A stretch of DNA of 64,000 bases from Hypholoma sublateritium FD-334 SS-4 (taxonomy: Eukaryota > Basidiomycota > Agaricomycetes > Agaricales > Strophariaceae), in assembly GCA_000827495.1 (NCBI GenBank), contig KN817526.1, positions 62,001 through 126,000 on the forward strand. Direction: 5' to 3'. How positions within the stretch are numbered: position 1 is the stretch's first letter; the number at the start of each line of letters is the position of its first letter. Below the pieces are notes generated by a model. The model was not told where the DNA came from and ran no database searches. It saw nothing but the letters and a program-made list of their open reading frames with translations. The translations under genes were made by a program, and so were the position numbers. Below are positions 23,668 to 36,720 of the stretch, in pieces.

Positions 23668-25210
23668 GTCTGTAGTTTGTGGGTGTGGAGGATGAGTTGA
23701 GAGGAGGAGGAAGATGGAGCGCCTAAACGAAATTTGGCTGCCTTTTCTCCAAAATCCTTATCTCCTTTGTTTTGACGCATAGATAACGAGATGCTTTGAT
23801 CTCGATCGGCATCTTGTCGGGAATTGTATATCCATCGGACGATCGGCCGTACTTGGAATAAAATTTAACTAAAATTTCAACAAAATTTAATCCTCTTGGG
23901 CTTTTGTTTACCCCACGTTTAGCCGCCGCCCAACGTCTCTCCGCACACAGAATAAAGAGAAAAACCACTGGCAGTAGCTCTCAGCTAAGGAGGAGCACCG
24001 ATTCAACACGAAAACGACGAAAAAATCCAAGCGTGCAAAATTTCGTCGTGACGGCGCTTGTCGTCCGAGGCCGAAATGCAGCCAGACTTTCGCATGAAAT
24101 AGCAGTGATTCGCTCTGATACCACCACACCAGCTGATGTCCCTTCCATTATGGCCAGAGGGAACAGTCCGGACCTTGGCGTACCTTCTCACCCAAAATTT
24201 CTTATCGTGATGGCTCGGAAGTGGGCGAAACGTTTCGGTGCAGCGAGATACTTGTCACTGGCAAGACGCCACAGCGCGATAGGTGCCTCGTCTATACAAA
24301 TCGCACAAACAGCGCGGTTTGGTGTCTATATAAGAACACATGAAACTAACACTATTATTACAAGAGGCAAGTCCACACTGCCAAGTACCTGGGTGTCAAG
24401 ATTCTATGTATAATCTACCGCCACCCGCATCGCCATAGCTCACGGGCATTCACTCACCACCTGCATCGGGACCGGATGCATGGCAATATAAAAAGTGATT
24501 CAGGGTGTACTCGGCCAAATAAAATGATAGCTATACTTTGTTGAAACCTACAACTAATCATCGACGAAATCCAAGAATATTGAGCGCCTGTAGTAGTTCC
24601 GGAAGTTGCAGTGCGCACCTGTGCGCACATGCCTCTGGGACTCGGCGAGATAGCTTGTCAAATTCGGAATCGGGACATTCGGGCGAGTGTAAGTATACAG
24701 CTGTGCGTATGAAGTATATTAATGGACGCGTCTGGATTCGTATCAGCAGGCAAAGCAATTGACACCAGTCAGTGCCTATGTATGCTCTCCAAACTCCGGT
24801 GCCTCAAATCGAAGAGCTAGGATCCGGTCCAGGTGCTCTAAATTCCCCCCGTTTGCTCATGAGTCGTGTATTTCATACATAACGAGATTGAAAAGGGAGA
24901 ATATACAAATTAGTCTCTACAAAAGTTACAACACTTTCATTTGAAGTCCGAATAGGAAAAGGGGGAGCAAAAGCTGAGCGCCGGCGGTCCTAGTGTAGCC
25001 GACATAGGAGGAGACGAGGCATCTAATCTAATCAAAGTTGCAGGTACAAACGAACGTCCAAGTCATCAATAGCAAGGACGAGAATTTATAGAATATACTG
25101 GGAAGCATCCGCCGCCGTGACGCAGTCAAGATCGCCAGAGGATTGCACTCATCGTTATCACTGACCACATCGCATCACAGCATGAACTGTCGATTTAGAT
25201 CCTACAGCCC
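23668..25210. other. intergenic region, no supported gene
   Basis: The first 250 bp are the promoter side of glutamate dehydrogenase. A 169-residue plus-strand frame (23904-24413) is Arg/Ser-rich, has minus-strand rivals over the same bases and no motif, so I do not call it. The rest is AT-rich. Confidence 0.45.
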
Positions 25211-27625
25211 CTAATTGAACGACTGCCCACGTTGACGATGTAAACGACATACGACAGGGTGCGTTCCCGATATTTGGGCCTTCTGGTGATATTTTGGCAC
25301 CAAGGTTGCTCTACGAACGCCGAGTTGGGCTCAGATGGGACCGCGAGTTCGATACAGCCGAATGAATAGACCAACCGTAGATAGTGAAGTAACTGGTCGT
25401 AAGTCTGGTTTTTATTTTGCTCTGCGCAGAAATACTGAGCCACCGTGACCGAATTTAACTGGTAACATAATTAATGGTTCTCACCTATAGCCTGAATAAA
25501 AGCCTAGAAAAACCTGTTGTGTCAATGGCACAGCGATAGAAACATAGCACCCACCCAGCTCATCGCCCCGACCGCCACGCCCCCTTCGCGCGTATCTGTG
25601 CTCTTCTCGTCGTCTTGGCACGCGGCGAAGCATATCTACCGCACAAATGTGATCAGTGCCCGCAGCATGTAAGCAGCGAATAAAAGCGCACGATATCCGC
25701 GCAGTCGCCGGCACCTCTCCGCTTCGCACGCTGACTGATGTGCGCTAAGCTCCTTAGTCGTCCATGGGCAGAGTGGAGATAGGGGAGATCTAGCGAGCGA
25801 AAGGCAGGGAACGTTAATCGTCATCGGGCAAGTGCTGGGTGAGCAGAATCCGGTGTACCCAGCACAGTCCCAGAATGACAAGACTGGCGATGCCGAGAAA
25901 AAATGCACGTCATTATGCATTTCGCAGTTGAAGAAGTACGGTACACTTACATCAAATACGGCCTGGTGACAGAAAGGTCGAATGAGAGCCAGGATATGAA
26001 CCATTTGAAAAGCTTCGTACCGTCAACCTTACCCCCGGGGCCAGATGAGTGACGAGGGCTTCATGCAGCTCCTATGAGCACACATGCAGTCAGCTCCACC
26101 TCTACGCTCTAGTATGAGGCGGTGAGATTCCGGACGTACATTGTCAATGATTTGGTCACCTCCTTGATCATAATCCACAGGGAAAATAACCTCGTCCATC
26201 CCGTCTATCTCGTTCCCCGTCTTGTCAGGTGTTTGTCCTCCGTGCCCGGAGTCTATTCCATAATTCAGGATTGCGCCATGTTTGGTAAGATAAGGTTGGA
26301 CTGACAGTGGAAGAACAGCGAATCGTGCGCGCCCGCGTCTTTGATCAGCCAGGCCATCGCGTTGAACATCTCATCGCGCGTGGGACGCTCTCGGCTGCGA
26401 CTATGATCATCGTCAACAAGGAGTAGAATATTCTCCGGTTTGAAGCCATAATTGCCTGTGAGGTAATCAAAGCTTTCCTATGTATACATTTGAAAGTGAG
26501 GGTACGCACGTATCAGAAATTCCCTCATGTTACGCGCATCATTGGCGCAACCTTTCAGCTCGTCTTTCTGACCGACGTAGTTGATCCCGACCTGTGGAGC
26601 GCTAAGTTTAGATAACTACGGATTGACAACAGGAATGGTTCAATAAACCGCCTTACACAGACCGCTCGTTTCCGTCCAGTACATTTCGAATACTTAAAGT
26701 CGCGTGAGGGGGGCAGCACCTTAAAATATTTGCCCAGGTCATCCAAAAGACCCTTGTCTTGCGCGAAATTGAGCAGCGCGCGAGTTGCCGGCGGGAGGTG
26801 CATATCCCGAAATAAGTCCGGCGGGTTGTGCTGGCTCCCATTGGATTGCGCCACACCATGCGATGGTGCATGTCCCTGTTGCGATTGCGCGTATTGAATG
26901 GCTTGGTTCGCAGCTGCGCCCATCATCGAATGCGCCGCACCGTGTGATGGCGCATGTCCATGCTGCGAATACCCATGTCCTTGCTGCGATTGCGCGTACT
27001 GGATGGCCTGATCCGCTGCGGCACCCGTCATCGACGGCGCATGCCCGTTCTGCGAATGCGCATAGTGCATGGCTGCGTCCACTATCGACGGCGCACGCCC
27101 GTGCTGGGCTTGCCCGTGTGAGCCCGCATGCTGCATGGCGTGACTCGCGGCGGCTCCCATCATGCTCGCAAAGAACCCAGGGCTCCCAGGCTGCGTACTC
27201 GCGCTCGAACCGTGCTGCAGTTGTCCGTGGCTCGACGTCGGGTACCCATGCGCAGCGCCTGAATTAGCCTGGCCGACTGGGCGAGAGTGCGCCACGTCCC
27301 CACGGTGAGCGCGATGCGGCGCAGTTGCGTCCGACTCGGAGTCGTCTGGCTCTGAGTAGCCGCCGTCGTACCGCCGTGACGACGCCTGCTGTCGACGATT
27401 ATCCTGGTCACGATAATCCTGAGGACGATATCCATGGTGCGGCTCATATCGATCGTAGCCAGCGGACCGTCCCTCGTATCGTCGCGGGTCGTCGTAGTCA
27501 GAGTCATAGTCCCCGCGACGATCCGACGAGGATGAATATCCGCGACGTCCATCGTCGCTGTCGTCCCACTGCGACCACGCACGCGATCCGTACGCTTCTC
27601 TCTGGTCATATATCGGAACAACCAT
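25211..27625 (-). CDS. type I metacaspase with Q/H/A-rich prodomain, multi-exon
   Basis: Metacaspases are Arg/Lys-specific cysteine peptidases involved in stress, ageing and aggregate clearance. The start MVVPIYDQREAYGSRAW at 27625 leads into a disordered prodomain, SDRRGDYDSDYDDPRRYEG, then an Ala/Gln/His/Ser-rich repeat region. The catalytic domain begins KRAVC|VGINYVGQKDELKG, CANDARNMREFLIR|NYGF, ENILLLVDDD. The catalytic His is in FFH|YSGHGGQTPDKTGNE and the catalytic Cys in AVFD|SCHSGTVL, with IDGMDEVIFPVDYDQGG between them. Downstream are RAKRRGAGDCADI|ICFAACQ, REGGVAVGAMSW|AFIQAI and NQTYDQLLHYLR. The last exon probably ends near QISGTHPVVCRL with stop at 25211. About ten introns, several nested in the p10 half, so frames break in the raw sequence. 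The final splice sites are approximate. Confidence 0.88.
26840..27170 (-). repeat. tandem repeats encoding the metacaspase prodomain
   Basis: Units of roughly 105 bp encode GAAANQAIQYAQSQQGHAPS-like blocks. Close DNA copies start near 26877 and 26982, and a more diverged one starts near 27054. The encoded consensus is MxGAAAxQAIQYAQSQxGHAP. Confidence 0.7.
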
Positions 27626-30600
27626 GACCGCGCGCGGTGGCGGGTAGAATCTAAACAAGTATACATCTGAATTAATGACAGGTTGACCGAACCAAATGAG
27701 ATTGAGCACTCGTACTCAGGGAGGGGGTCATCGGGATGCCTGTCATCTAGACTTGAGTTCTTGATAATGTCTCAAAAGGAAATCCCTCACACCAAGAGCT
27801 TTTGCCTTGATAGGTCGAGCTTTATGGGAGATGTCATCTTTGAACTTGCTTTGAACTTGGGAGTAAGTAGGAAAGAGTGACGCAAGGTCGGCCCGGGGTT
27901 CTTGTGGGAATATTTTTGGTACAATTGTTACAATTTTACATCTAGCTACGTCACAAGTACTAAGGCTGTTACAGTCCTTACAGGTCATTATCGCTAGACT
28001 AAGTACAGTAAAATATGTAGGAACTGAGTACATACATGAATAATTTTTGTTCGATGCCACTTACTCATTGACACAATCCAAACTTCTTTTTGACTTCTTC
28101 GTGCACTTATTATTATAAGTATTAGGACTGAGTACTGAGTACTGAATATTTATTCCTCTCGTTCAACTCATCTTTCGTATGCACAAGCATATTTTACGCG
28201 GCCCTTCTTGAACTCGTCTTCGTCCAGCACATGCTTTCACATTTTTTTTTTGGAATGGAAATAGCCGTTATTCGCTCAATCGAATGAAAGTTTTTTCTCA
28301 ACCTCAACATAATCATACTTGTTACCTCAGAGTCACCATTTACCCGTTCTGCGTGATGATCTCGGCCTTAAAAAACCAGTGTCTCCTCCTTTGTTTCCTC
28401 TCCACAAACTGCAGGCTCACTTGTCCTAGAATCATATTAATGCACCTTTAAACGCGCTGTGGACAGCTTCGCGGTGGAAAAAGCGCGCCGGTTAAACCCG
28501 GTTCGGTAATCGGCAGCAGGGCGGAAGCAGAGTCAGCAAAGAATCTAATGCCACAACGACGGCTCATAATCATCGGGTTGGACGCTAACTCCAACCGTTC
28601 CTGCTTTATGTCCAGGGCCCGGGGGAGTGAGACCTTCGTATCTGACAGACTCAGGTAGGTCTATTCAAACATATACTTAGGACTCATATTTCAACCTTTG
28701 CACAGGTTCCTTCTTCAGAGATTCATTGAATATTTAACATTATCGATAGGCATGGTGTCGACGAGACGCCCGGGGTATCGGCTGGTAGAAAACTTGCGGA
28801 GGACGAGACGTAGGTTGATGAGGCTTCACGCTTGCTTTACGCGAGTCGAAAATTCCACAAAGAGACATATGATCTGTTTCATCTGGGGGAAGCAGTGCCA
28901 CTCTTCTGTATGTAGGAACATTCGGCGTTTGACCGCCAGCGTTCACATATGTAGCTGCAGGAAATATTTCCCTCCGAGTGTTGCATCTATTTATAAACGT
29001 ACTATAAATAGAAGAGCCCGAGCCGGAGCGTCCGAATCCTGGAATACTTACCAGTGGGACCTTGCAAGAGATGTGCACTTTTTGCGTGCCACGGCAGGTG
29101 CTAAGACATTACATGAATCTTTATGCATTATTAGTGGTATCTCCCTGAAACAATCCAGAAATTCCATAAAATTCGGGTAACTTTTTCTCCAAATTGCTGT
29201 AAAAGTAGTAGAGAACGTTACACATCAGACCACTGGACATCGGGAAAGCAGAGCTGGATCACACACAGACATATCATGCTACTTAGGCGCTGGTATGTGT
29301 TTATAATAGATATATTATTGTCAACGTAGGACAGTAGATCTTGTATTTCGCCCGTGAACATAATTAGACGATCGGTGCTCCATGTTCAACATACAGCGCC
29401 AGCATTGGTACAAAGGTGTCCTCATGTTAATATTGTTTCCGATGCATAATACATACCCCAAAGTGTGGTGCCTTCGTTCTCCTGAGATATCATCATACGT
29501 CAGGGCGATACTCGCCGTCGAGATGGTGACTTCGTCTTTATATCTTAAAAGTAATAGATAAGCGCCCTATTTGGCACTGATCAGATTGAGGTCATGGTTA
29601 TCCGATTATGGTACTGATTGATTTCTAATGTGTGATGGGAGCTCACCTTCTACTGTGGCGTCAAGTTAGTATCGTAACTCTTCTTCTGAAGTATTATTAT
29701 CTGACATCACGCCGTTACGATTATCATGTGAGATCCAGCTTATAGGTCTGACTTGCCGTTTTCCTAGCATGCGCAATGCCCCGCCGTTGATATATAGTAT
29801 GCCCACATATGTCAAAGAAATGGAATTATCCAACTCTTTCAGATGTTTAAATAAAAATGACAGATATATTTTGAAAGGAAATATAGGATGTCGATCAATG
29901 TAAAAGTACAATATGTTCGCATTCATCCCGCGTGCGTGTGGGCTAGGAACGAGATACACTGCTTGATATTAATGTCGTATGATCTGCAAGTGCAGCTCAT
30001 AGACTTTTTGAGTAGGGTAGCGTAAACATTGTATTCGTTGTGTATGCGCAGCCTCCGCATTAGAAGCCTGTATACAACAAGGAAGAACTTACGGCGTCGC
30101 GGCCATTCCGATACGTCCTTAATAAAAATAACAGTTTCCGTCAAATGTTTGCGTGGCTTTCAAGGCCGCCGGTTAGACTCGGCTGGGTTGGTAAGACGGG
30201 ATTTCCCATCTTACTTATGTAGGTGCCATGTCTCTTCGATATTTTGTAGGGAAAATCCGCAATAAGATATTGCGTAAATCTGCAATGACCCCGATTCCCA
30301 GGCGAGCGCATATGTACAGATACACGTACAGCTACATACAGACAATGTTTCTAAGCTGGTCGAATGTCGCCTCACTTGAGATGTGTGCGCTCAGTGATTG
30401 ATGTGCTTATGCCGAGGCGGTGCTCGACTCCGGACCGCCGGCCGCCGGACGTCGTTGGCACAGCAGTGGTGCACAGCGTTCTCAGCAACTTCCACGACTC
30501 ACGACATTCTAGATAACTCTCATGCACGGCTGGAGCGATGGGAAAGTTGTTTCAATTTGCATTTTTGCACCTCAGAATAGCACACCCTTGAATTACCTTG

Positions 30601-30881
30601 ACAGGTCGTCAAATCAAAGCCCGGGGCGCGCGCAGCGCGTTCCGTGAGCCAGATTGCGCTCCTATGGGGAGTCGCCTACAGACGTCGGTGACAGAATTAT
30701 ACGTTGACTCCAACCCAATCTTGCGATCTGTACTTTCAGTGCATCCCGACAAGGCCTGTCACTTAACTGGTAGGTATATATATGAAGATGACATGATGTT
30801 ATAGCTCTTTATTTTACATATTCCGGAAACCTGCTCTCGTCCTGCCACATTCACTTATAGACACACCTTTAGGGTCACCTA
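27626..30881. other. gene-poor 3.2-kb region
   Basis: No intact gene supported. A 160-residue plus frame at 28698-29180 and a 112-residue minus frame at 29078-28740 overlap, and neither shows a domain. A 15-bp string ACCAGTGGGACCTTG at 29051-29065 recurs at 60392-60406, beside donor-like GTAAGT/GTGAGC on the minus strand, possibly exon scraps of one family. The sequence is AT-rich between 29280 and 30000. Confidence 0.45.
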
Positions 30882-32563
30882 ATGAGTTGCAACATTTCGG
30901 ATACTCCTGACAAGTCTACTTCCTTGGACAGTACGTCGACGACACCAAAACTAGCTCGTTGATCTCATATTGGTCTATTTTTATAGCTAGCAAAGAAGTG
31001 CGTTCTGTGCACCAGTCTCCCAGCAGTGCAATGGACACGACGCCAACAAAATTTCAGTCTATTGCGCCAGCTACACCTTCAACGTTGCTCCCCATCTCTT
31101 CACCTGGAGCTGATGCCCATAGCAGCCCGGTCAATACATTCCGATCTCCCGACAATACTGGGGTCGTCGAGTCATCCCTGCTTCCCCGAGGCCCACTGAA
31201 TGAGAACAGTAAGTCCGGGTCATTGCTCAATACCATCCGCTGACTATTCTATGGTTTAGTCACAATGGGTCCACGGCGGCAGACGTCCACGAGTTCCATC
31301 GCGTCGTCGACCTCCGTCCGGAGCGGCGCGTCGGCGACATTGATTTTGCCAATGCCAACCGCGCTTCCATCCACGACGCTCCACGATCGTCGGACCGCTC
31401 TACCTTCCCTCTACATCGGTGATCAGAACTTATCTTCTGCGCCCGTGCCTGCGTCCATGCCCGTGCCCGTGCCCGCGCAGTCCACGGCAACCTACAGGCC
31501 GCGCAACCGAAAAGTCCATACCAAGGAAGCCGCACCAGACGATGACCAGGCCCTGATTACTTTGGGAATGGGGCCGTTTATGGTCGGCCAGGACGCGATG
31601 GCCAACCAGAACCGCCTCGTCCGGAACGAGTCTATTCTCTCCAAGCATCTTCTGGATCTCAAGCGCTCCGTCTTAAACTCGGAGTCGACACATGCGAACA
31701 GGCATGAGCATATTTATGACATTCTTTCCGACCACAAGGCGTTGATCAACAACTTCTCAGTCGGAGGGGCCGGCATCGCGCACACAACGGGCTTGCGCGG
31801 CGATCCCGATTTTACGGCATTGTTCGAAGCGCATGCGGACATGCGCACTAGGCTCGACCGTCTGGCGGCGGATGTCCTAGCGTCCACAATGAACACAAAG
31901 AAGGCTCTGGGGAATATCGAGGGTCGTGTGACAAAATTAACGGCGAGTTTATCCACGCCTGTCGCCACCGGCACACCACTGCCCACGCCAACGACGATGC
32001 ACGATATGTTGCCTATTTTATTCGCACCTGCACAGGTAGCTCCCTCTATTCCCCCTTCTACTCAGCCTGAGCTACTGTTTCAACGAAAGCGTAAACGTGA
32101 AGACCCCAACACAGTTCCATACCAGAGCGATTCCGTTCATGAAGTCCGTCCTATCCCAACCACAGGATATAACGCGCTGGAAGGGCAATCGTACGGCACC
32201 AGTACCTCCTTGGATGCTGTGTACGGTCCTATTGAGTTTGCTCAGCACCGCCGCCACAGTAGCTCTCGCAATGGTAGGGACATCGATGATGCGTCCGGTA
32301 TCCGCGCGACAGTGACAGAGGCGGTGCGCGATGTAGGCATCGACGCGCGTACAATCCGCTCAGTGCGCTTCGCGCACGGGGATCCCGCGTTTTTGTGCAT
32401 CCGCTTCTCTAAGCCCGAGTATGCATCCAAGTTCGTCGAACTCGTGTCACTCGGCCGCGATGGCCACGAGGACCGTTGGGCGGCGTTGGTGGCTATGAAT
32501 GAACCCTCAGAGATGCGCGACGAAAGCGATGAAGCATCAAGCCCCGTCACTAGGCGCTGGTGA
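30882..32563 (+). CDS. hypothetical protein with small C-terminal ordered domain, three exons
   Basis: Exons 30882-30930, 30987-31208 and 31260-32563 join in frame: MSCNISDTPDKSTSLD|T|SKEVRS, then PRGPLNEN|I|TMGPRRQTST. The N-terminal third is Ser/Thr/Pro-rich with a PVPASMPVPVPAQ stretch. A helical region follows (ALITLGMGPFMVGQDAMANQ, LSKHLLDLKRSVLNSES). Near the C-terminus ATVTEAVRDVGIDARTIRSV, DPAFLCIRFSKPEYASKFVE resembles a compact alpha/beta RNA-binding-like fold, reminiscent of ORF1-type proteins of fungal non-LTR elements. No reverse transcriptase lies nearby, so that link is speculative. A KRKRKRED nuclear-localisation-like motif lies before it. I do not recognise the family. Confidence 0.65.
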
Positions 32564-33347
32564 GCTCTACCTTTTTTAATTGTGGATTTCCAAAATTGGG
32601 GTGCCAAATTCTGGTAACGGACTTCAGGATCTCATTTTTAATTGCACACTGAGGAGCCTTCCAGCAGTCTTCAGTCTACAGGTTTTTTCCTGACTCATTC
32701 ATCTGGAATATGGACAGCATGATATACAATTTCACTGACTCGGAGTTTTACTACCAACTGTAATTTGCGTTTGATATTCGGACGAGATATATCTTCCCCA
32801 TACTTAATACTATATGGACTAAACGGGTAGTACGAATTTTACTTACGAAAGGTTATTCTAATACTGTATTTCTAATCCCAGGAACTGTGACGTATTTCTA
32901 TGTAGATTTATATAGCCAAAGTGTATCTTTATATAAATTACCATCTTCCCAGTATTCAACAGGACATGGCCGAATATCTTGTACCAATGTAAAAGCTCTG
33001 AAAGCTCCGAGAGTTTAGAATATTGTCGGGTTTGAAAGGAGTTTACTTGGAGTTTATTCAAGTCGAATAAATAGCACGAAGTACTCACTTGGAGTCCTCG
33101 CCGCGGCAAGAGTTAACTCCGCCCTCGCTTGGGTCATTTAATTGCTACGCTAGGTACTCTTCTCCCTGGTCGCAATGCCATGGCCAGCAAGCAAACGAGC
33201 TGATCGCATCCCGGCATGCCAGTGGCACGATCACGAGGTGGACGCGACGCGATCGTGCATGTGATGTGACTCAACGCGCACGGATTCATATGTGCAGCCG
33301 TCACGATGTTGCTGTTGTCACGACAATCCTTGTTTTTGAATTCGAGG
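32564..33347. other. intergenic region
   Basis: AT-rich up to 33090, then probable 5' leader of the RING/RRM gene. Two overlapping frames at 33089-33646 and 33134-33427 are shadows or leader. Confidence 0.5.
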
Positions 33348-36300
33348 ATGTCGTTCTCGGTCCCCACGTCGCCCGCGATGTCCCGCTCCTCCAAAGCCCA
33401 GCCAGTTACGCCGCAGCGCCTCCCCAAGCAACAGCTTCGCCCGCAGTCATTCTACAGGTCACCACTTACGCCGTCGACAAGCCCCTACACGCCAATGAGC
33501 CTGCGTTCGTTCGACTCGACAGGCTCATCTATTCTGACGACCCCGGACAACATTGGTATGAATATAAAAAAGCGTCTTGCATTCTCTGGAGTGTCTCCAG
33601 ATGCTGTACGCAACGTAAGCGTCAACCCGGACAAGAGTATAGCTGACATTACCGACAACTGGCGGTCTCGCGCCAACGAGAACGGAATTAAAGTCGCATT
33701 TGGATCCCAGGACAATTCAAACTACGTAGCAGATGATTGTACGTGCATATATGCGCCATTTCTTACATATTTTCATACTAAAGCACCGCATATAGCCAGT
33801 GACATGTCATTATCTGATATTGCGAACGACTCTGCCATACTTGCAACCGAAGAAGGTGCGTGTACGATCCCTCGCGTTAACCAAATAAATTTATTCATTT
33901 ATACTTAGCTCTTTTGGCGCCGTCGTTCTCGACGCATAAGAGAATGAACAGCTTGCCAGTCATAAGCAGGCCTCGGGCTCAATCGCAAGCTTCCCTTCCT
34001 CGATCTCGAGTTCAGCACTCTTCCCCTGTCATTTCCAACAATCAGAATCGCGCGCCGCAGCCAATTTCACCCTTACAACCCCGTCGCGCTATATCTTCAC
34101 TCAATCAATCACTAAACTTAATGTCGACACCTCCCCCCAATCGAGCTTTGGCCAGGCAACTGAAACTTAAAGGTAGCGTGACTGATCCTGCGCAACCACG
34201 CAGGCGAGAAGCATTTGGTTCGGTACGTAAAACAGAAATAATAATATCACCGCGATCTAAATGATGTTCATTTCAGATTTCTGCTGCGCAAAGCATCAAT
34301 AGGAGTACCAACATGAGTCTGACTCTAGAACCCGATACTTCACTTGATTTGTTTGACATCGACGAAAACGATTTCGAATACGAAAATGAGTCTGTCGACA
34401 ACTCCTTCTCTCGCAACCTACAGGCCCTTCAGACCCACTCTTTTGGATATCCGACATTCGCTCCCCTCTACCCGCAAGGACAGCAAGACAATTTCAATCA
34501 GCACGCATTCGTCGACCCTTTCCATTCTAATAGCACGTCCGCAGGATTACTCGGGGGGCACGTACTGAATGGTATCGCGGAAAGTGTCGAACATCATTTC
34601 CAGGCGACCCGTCAACCATCTTTTCAGAAACCTTTTTATGATGACCTACATCAAAACGGGCATGTTTTCTACCCTTCAGTCGATCAGATTCAGCCTCAGT
34701 TCAACCACGGAGCTCCTCACGCGTACCCCGCGCTGCCTTTCTTACCAATTCCCCAACCCTCTCTCATGCCATTGCAACCACCCGTTCCCATGCACCACAA
34801 CCCAGTCAGGGACCGTTCTTTCACGTCCAACTGCAAACCACAGTTTGCTCCCACTTCCTCCTCGGAACCATTCAACCCAGATCAAAAGGATCAAAAGGAC
34901 TGTTCCGTTTGCCTTGCTCCACGGCCTGCTACTCTCGCCATTCTTCAGCCTTGTAGGCATCCCCTGTGCTCCAGCTGCTTGACAAGCGCCTTGAACATTG
35001 TTGGCGAAAAAGACATGGAATGCGCTGTTTGCAAGCAGAGTGTCGCTAATTTCAATCTCGTCATGGGACCTGGAAAATTCGCTGCCAACTTGAAAGGCGC
35101 CGCCGAGGATACGAGTTCTGCATCTACGGGAGAAGACCTGCAGAAAAATGGACGCGACAGGGCAGACACTGCGAGCAAGTCCTTCACGGATCCCTTATTC
35201 CCATCATCTCCCAGCAACTCGAATGCGTTTGAGGAAGGTAGCACCGACAATGGTGACTTGGAGAGTGCCTTTGAGTTCGGGCTTGATCTCGGGGGGCTTC
35301 GTGCATCGACTCCGAAACTCGAACAACAAATGCAAGATAGTCCGTGGATCTGGTCGAAATCCCATGCCTCGCCACGCATCGCTCGAAATGGGGAGGACAA
35401 TGTTGTTTTGCGAATTGATAATGTCCCTTGGGTGTGTTTTCTCTTGTCACAATTTGTCTTATAGCGTACTGAATTTTGATACTACCTAGGACATTACACC
35501 CCTCCAAATTGTCAAATGGCTACAACAGGCCGTCGAGCGGGTTCATGTCTTGCTCGACGCTAAAGGGAAGACACTCAGTCACGCCTATGTTGAAGTTCGT
35601 GACCCCGCGATCGCTGGTGCCATTCTCCGAGGAGAAGCTCAGTCGTCTTCCGGAATGAAGGAAAGAGGCAGTGTCCTTGGTCGTGGACGGAGAGCGCGTG
35701 GCGTTACCGTCACTAGGAGCGGGCAGCAAGAATTGATGAGCGATGTTCGTACTGTTCACTCCTTTCATCCATACTGTCATTGACATTTGAATCGTGTTAG
35801 CTATTCCCTCATTGGCGTGGCACCTTCGAAGGATCCAGGCCGTCTCTCGCTGGTGTTGAGGGAAACAGGGTCATAGGCGCATTGGAGGGCGGTCTTTTGA
35901 CCGAGTATGAAATTTCTGGACTGTTGCATCTCATCAGAGAGCCGGATGTATGTTTTCATTCAATCAGTCCGCCTGCCCGAACATTGCTAACTTAGATGTT
36001 TAGTCTCACTTCCTCAAAGTACCATCGCTCCCTTTCCACTCGCTCATCAGCATACTATGCAAATTCCCTGCCGATGTGGACAGCCGGGTATTTTGGTCGG
36101 TTAATATTCGAGATATGCTCTTCGGTGAACAATCTTTTGCTTTATTTTTCCGGGACAATCGCTGATTTTGTCGTTTTTTTGTAGATGCGACATATAGTGA
36201 GTTTCGCGGACGACGTCGGAAGTACCGATCTAATCCTGACCGTACTTTTAGCTGCTATCCAGGTCCTCATGCCACGCATCAACAAAGCGAAAGAAGCTGT

Positions 36301-36720
36301 CAAATTGAACTCCCAGCATCGTGAAGAAGAGTTTACCATCGATCTAGCGGTTGATGTTTTGCATACGGCGCTTGACTGCAAAGGTGCCGTAACATCTTAT
36401 TTCGCCGTCTGCGTGTCTGACGAATCTCGGTAGCCTTTACTGCGCAACAAATCCAGATCCTCATGGATCTAGCGCAGCGCTTCTCCTTGCCGCTTCCTGA
36501 CCTCGGGCATTCTCAAATATCGGACCTCTCCAGTGGCACCGGCTCTAGCGCTTTGAGGACGCCTTCAAGCCACGACTCGTCTTCGCTGATGTTCCAGCAG
36601 CGCATCAATTCGCATTCTCAAAGCCAGGGAGATCGCTCCCTTGATGACCTCGCTAAAGAATTCGGCATCGACGCTCACGTTGTTCAAGCATTGGCTCAGC
36701 GGTTGGCAAAACTTTCCTGA
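33348..36720 (+). CDS. RING-finger plus RRM RNA-binding protein, multi-exon
   Basis: Start MSFSVPTSPAMSRSSKAQPV at 33348 (A at -3). The N-terminus is Ser/Pro/Gln-rich and disordered (SFYRSPLTPSTSPYTPMSLR). A C3HC4 RING is complete at about 34905-35045: CSVC, CRHPLCSSC and CAVC in the right order. An acidic linker precedes an RRM split by an intron: VVLRIDNVPW|DITPLQIVKW, LSHAYVEVRDPAIAGAIL (about 35400-35640). Further exons (FPHWRGTFEGSRPSLAG; HFLKVPSLPFHSLISILCKF) end with DLAKEFGIDAHVVQALAQ and a stop at 36718. The RING suggests a ubiquitin ligase acting on or with RNA, comparable in layout to MEI2/CNOT4-type proteins, but I cannot assign an orthologue. Eight or so introns; inner exon borders are approximate. 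Confidence 0.8.

Noticed and set aside
23904..24413. 169-residue Arg/Ser-rich frame beside glutamate dehydrogenase
   Set aside because: Competing minus-strand frames cover the same bases; no domain, no splice support.
26840..27170. CRISPR-like array from regularly spaced repeats
   Set aside because: The repeats are continuous coding sequence in a eukaryotic metacaspase gene.
28740..29090. AIG1-type GTPase fragment (GPTG followed by STFIN across a putative intron)
   Set aside because: The frame carrying GPTG does not continue into the frame carrying STFIN with valid splicing, and no other G motifs follow.
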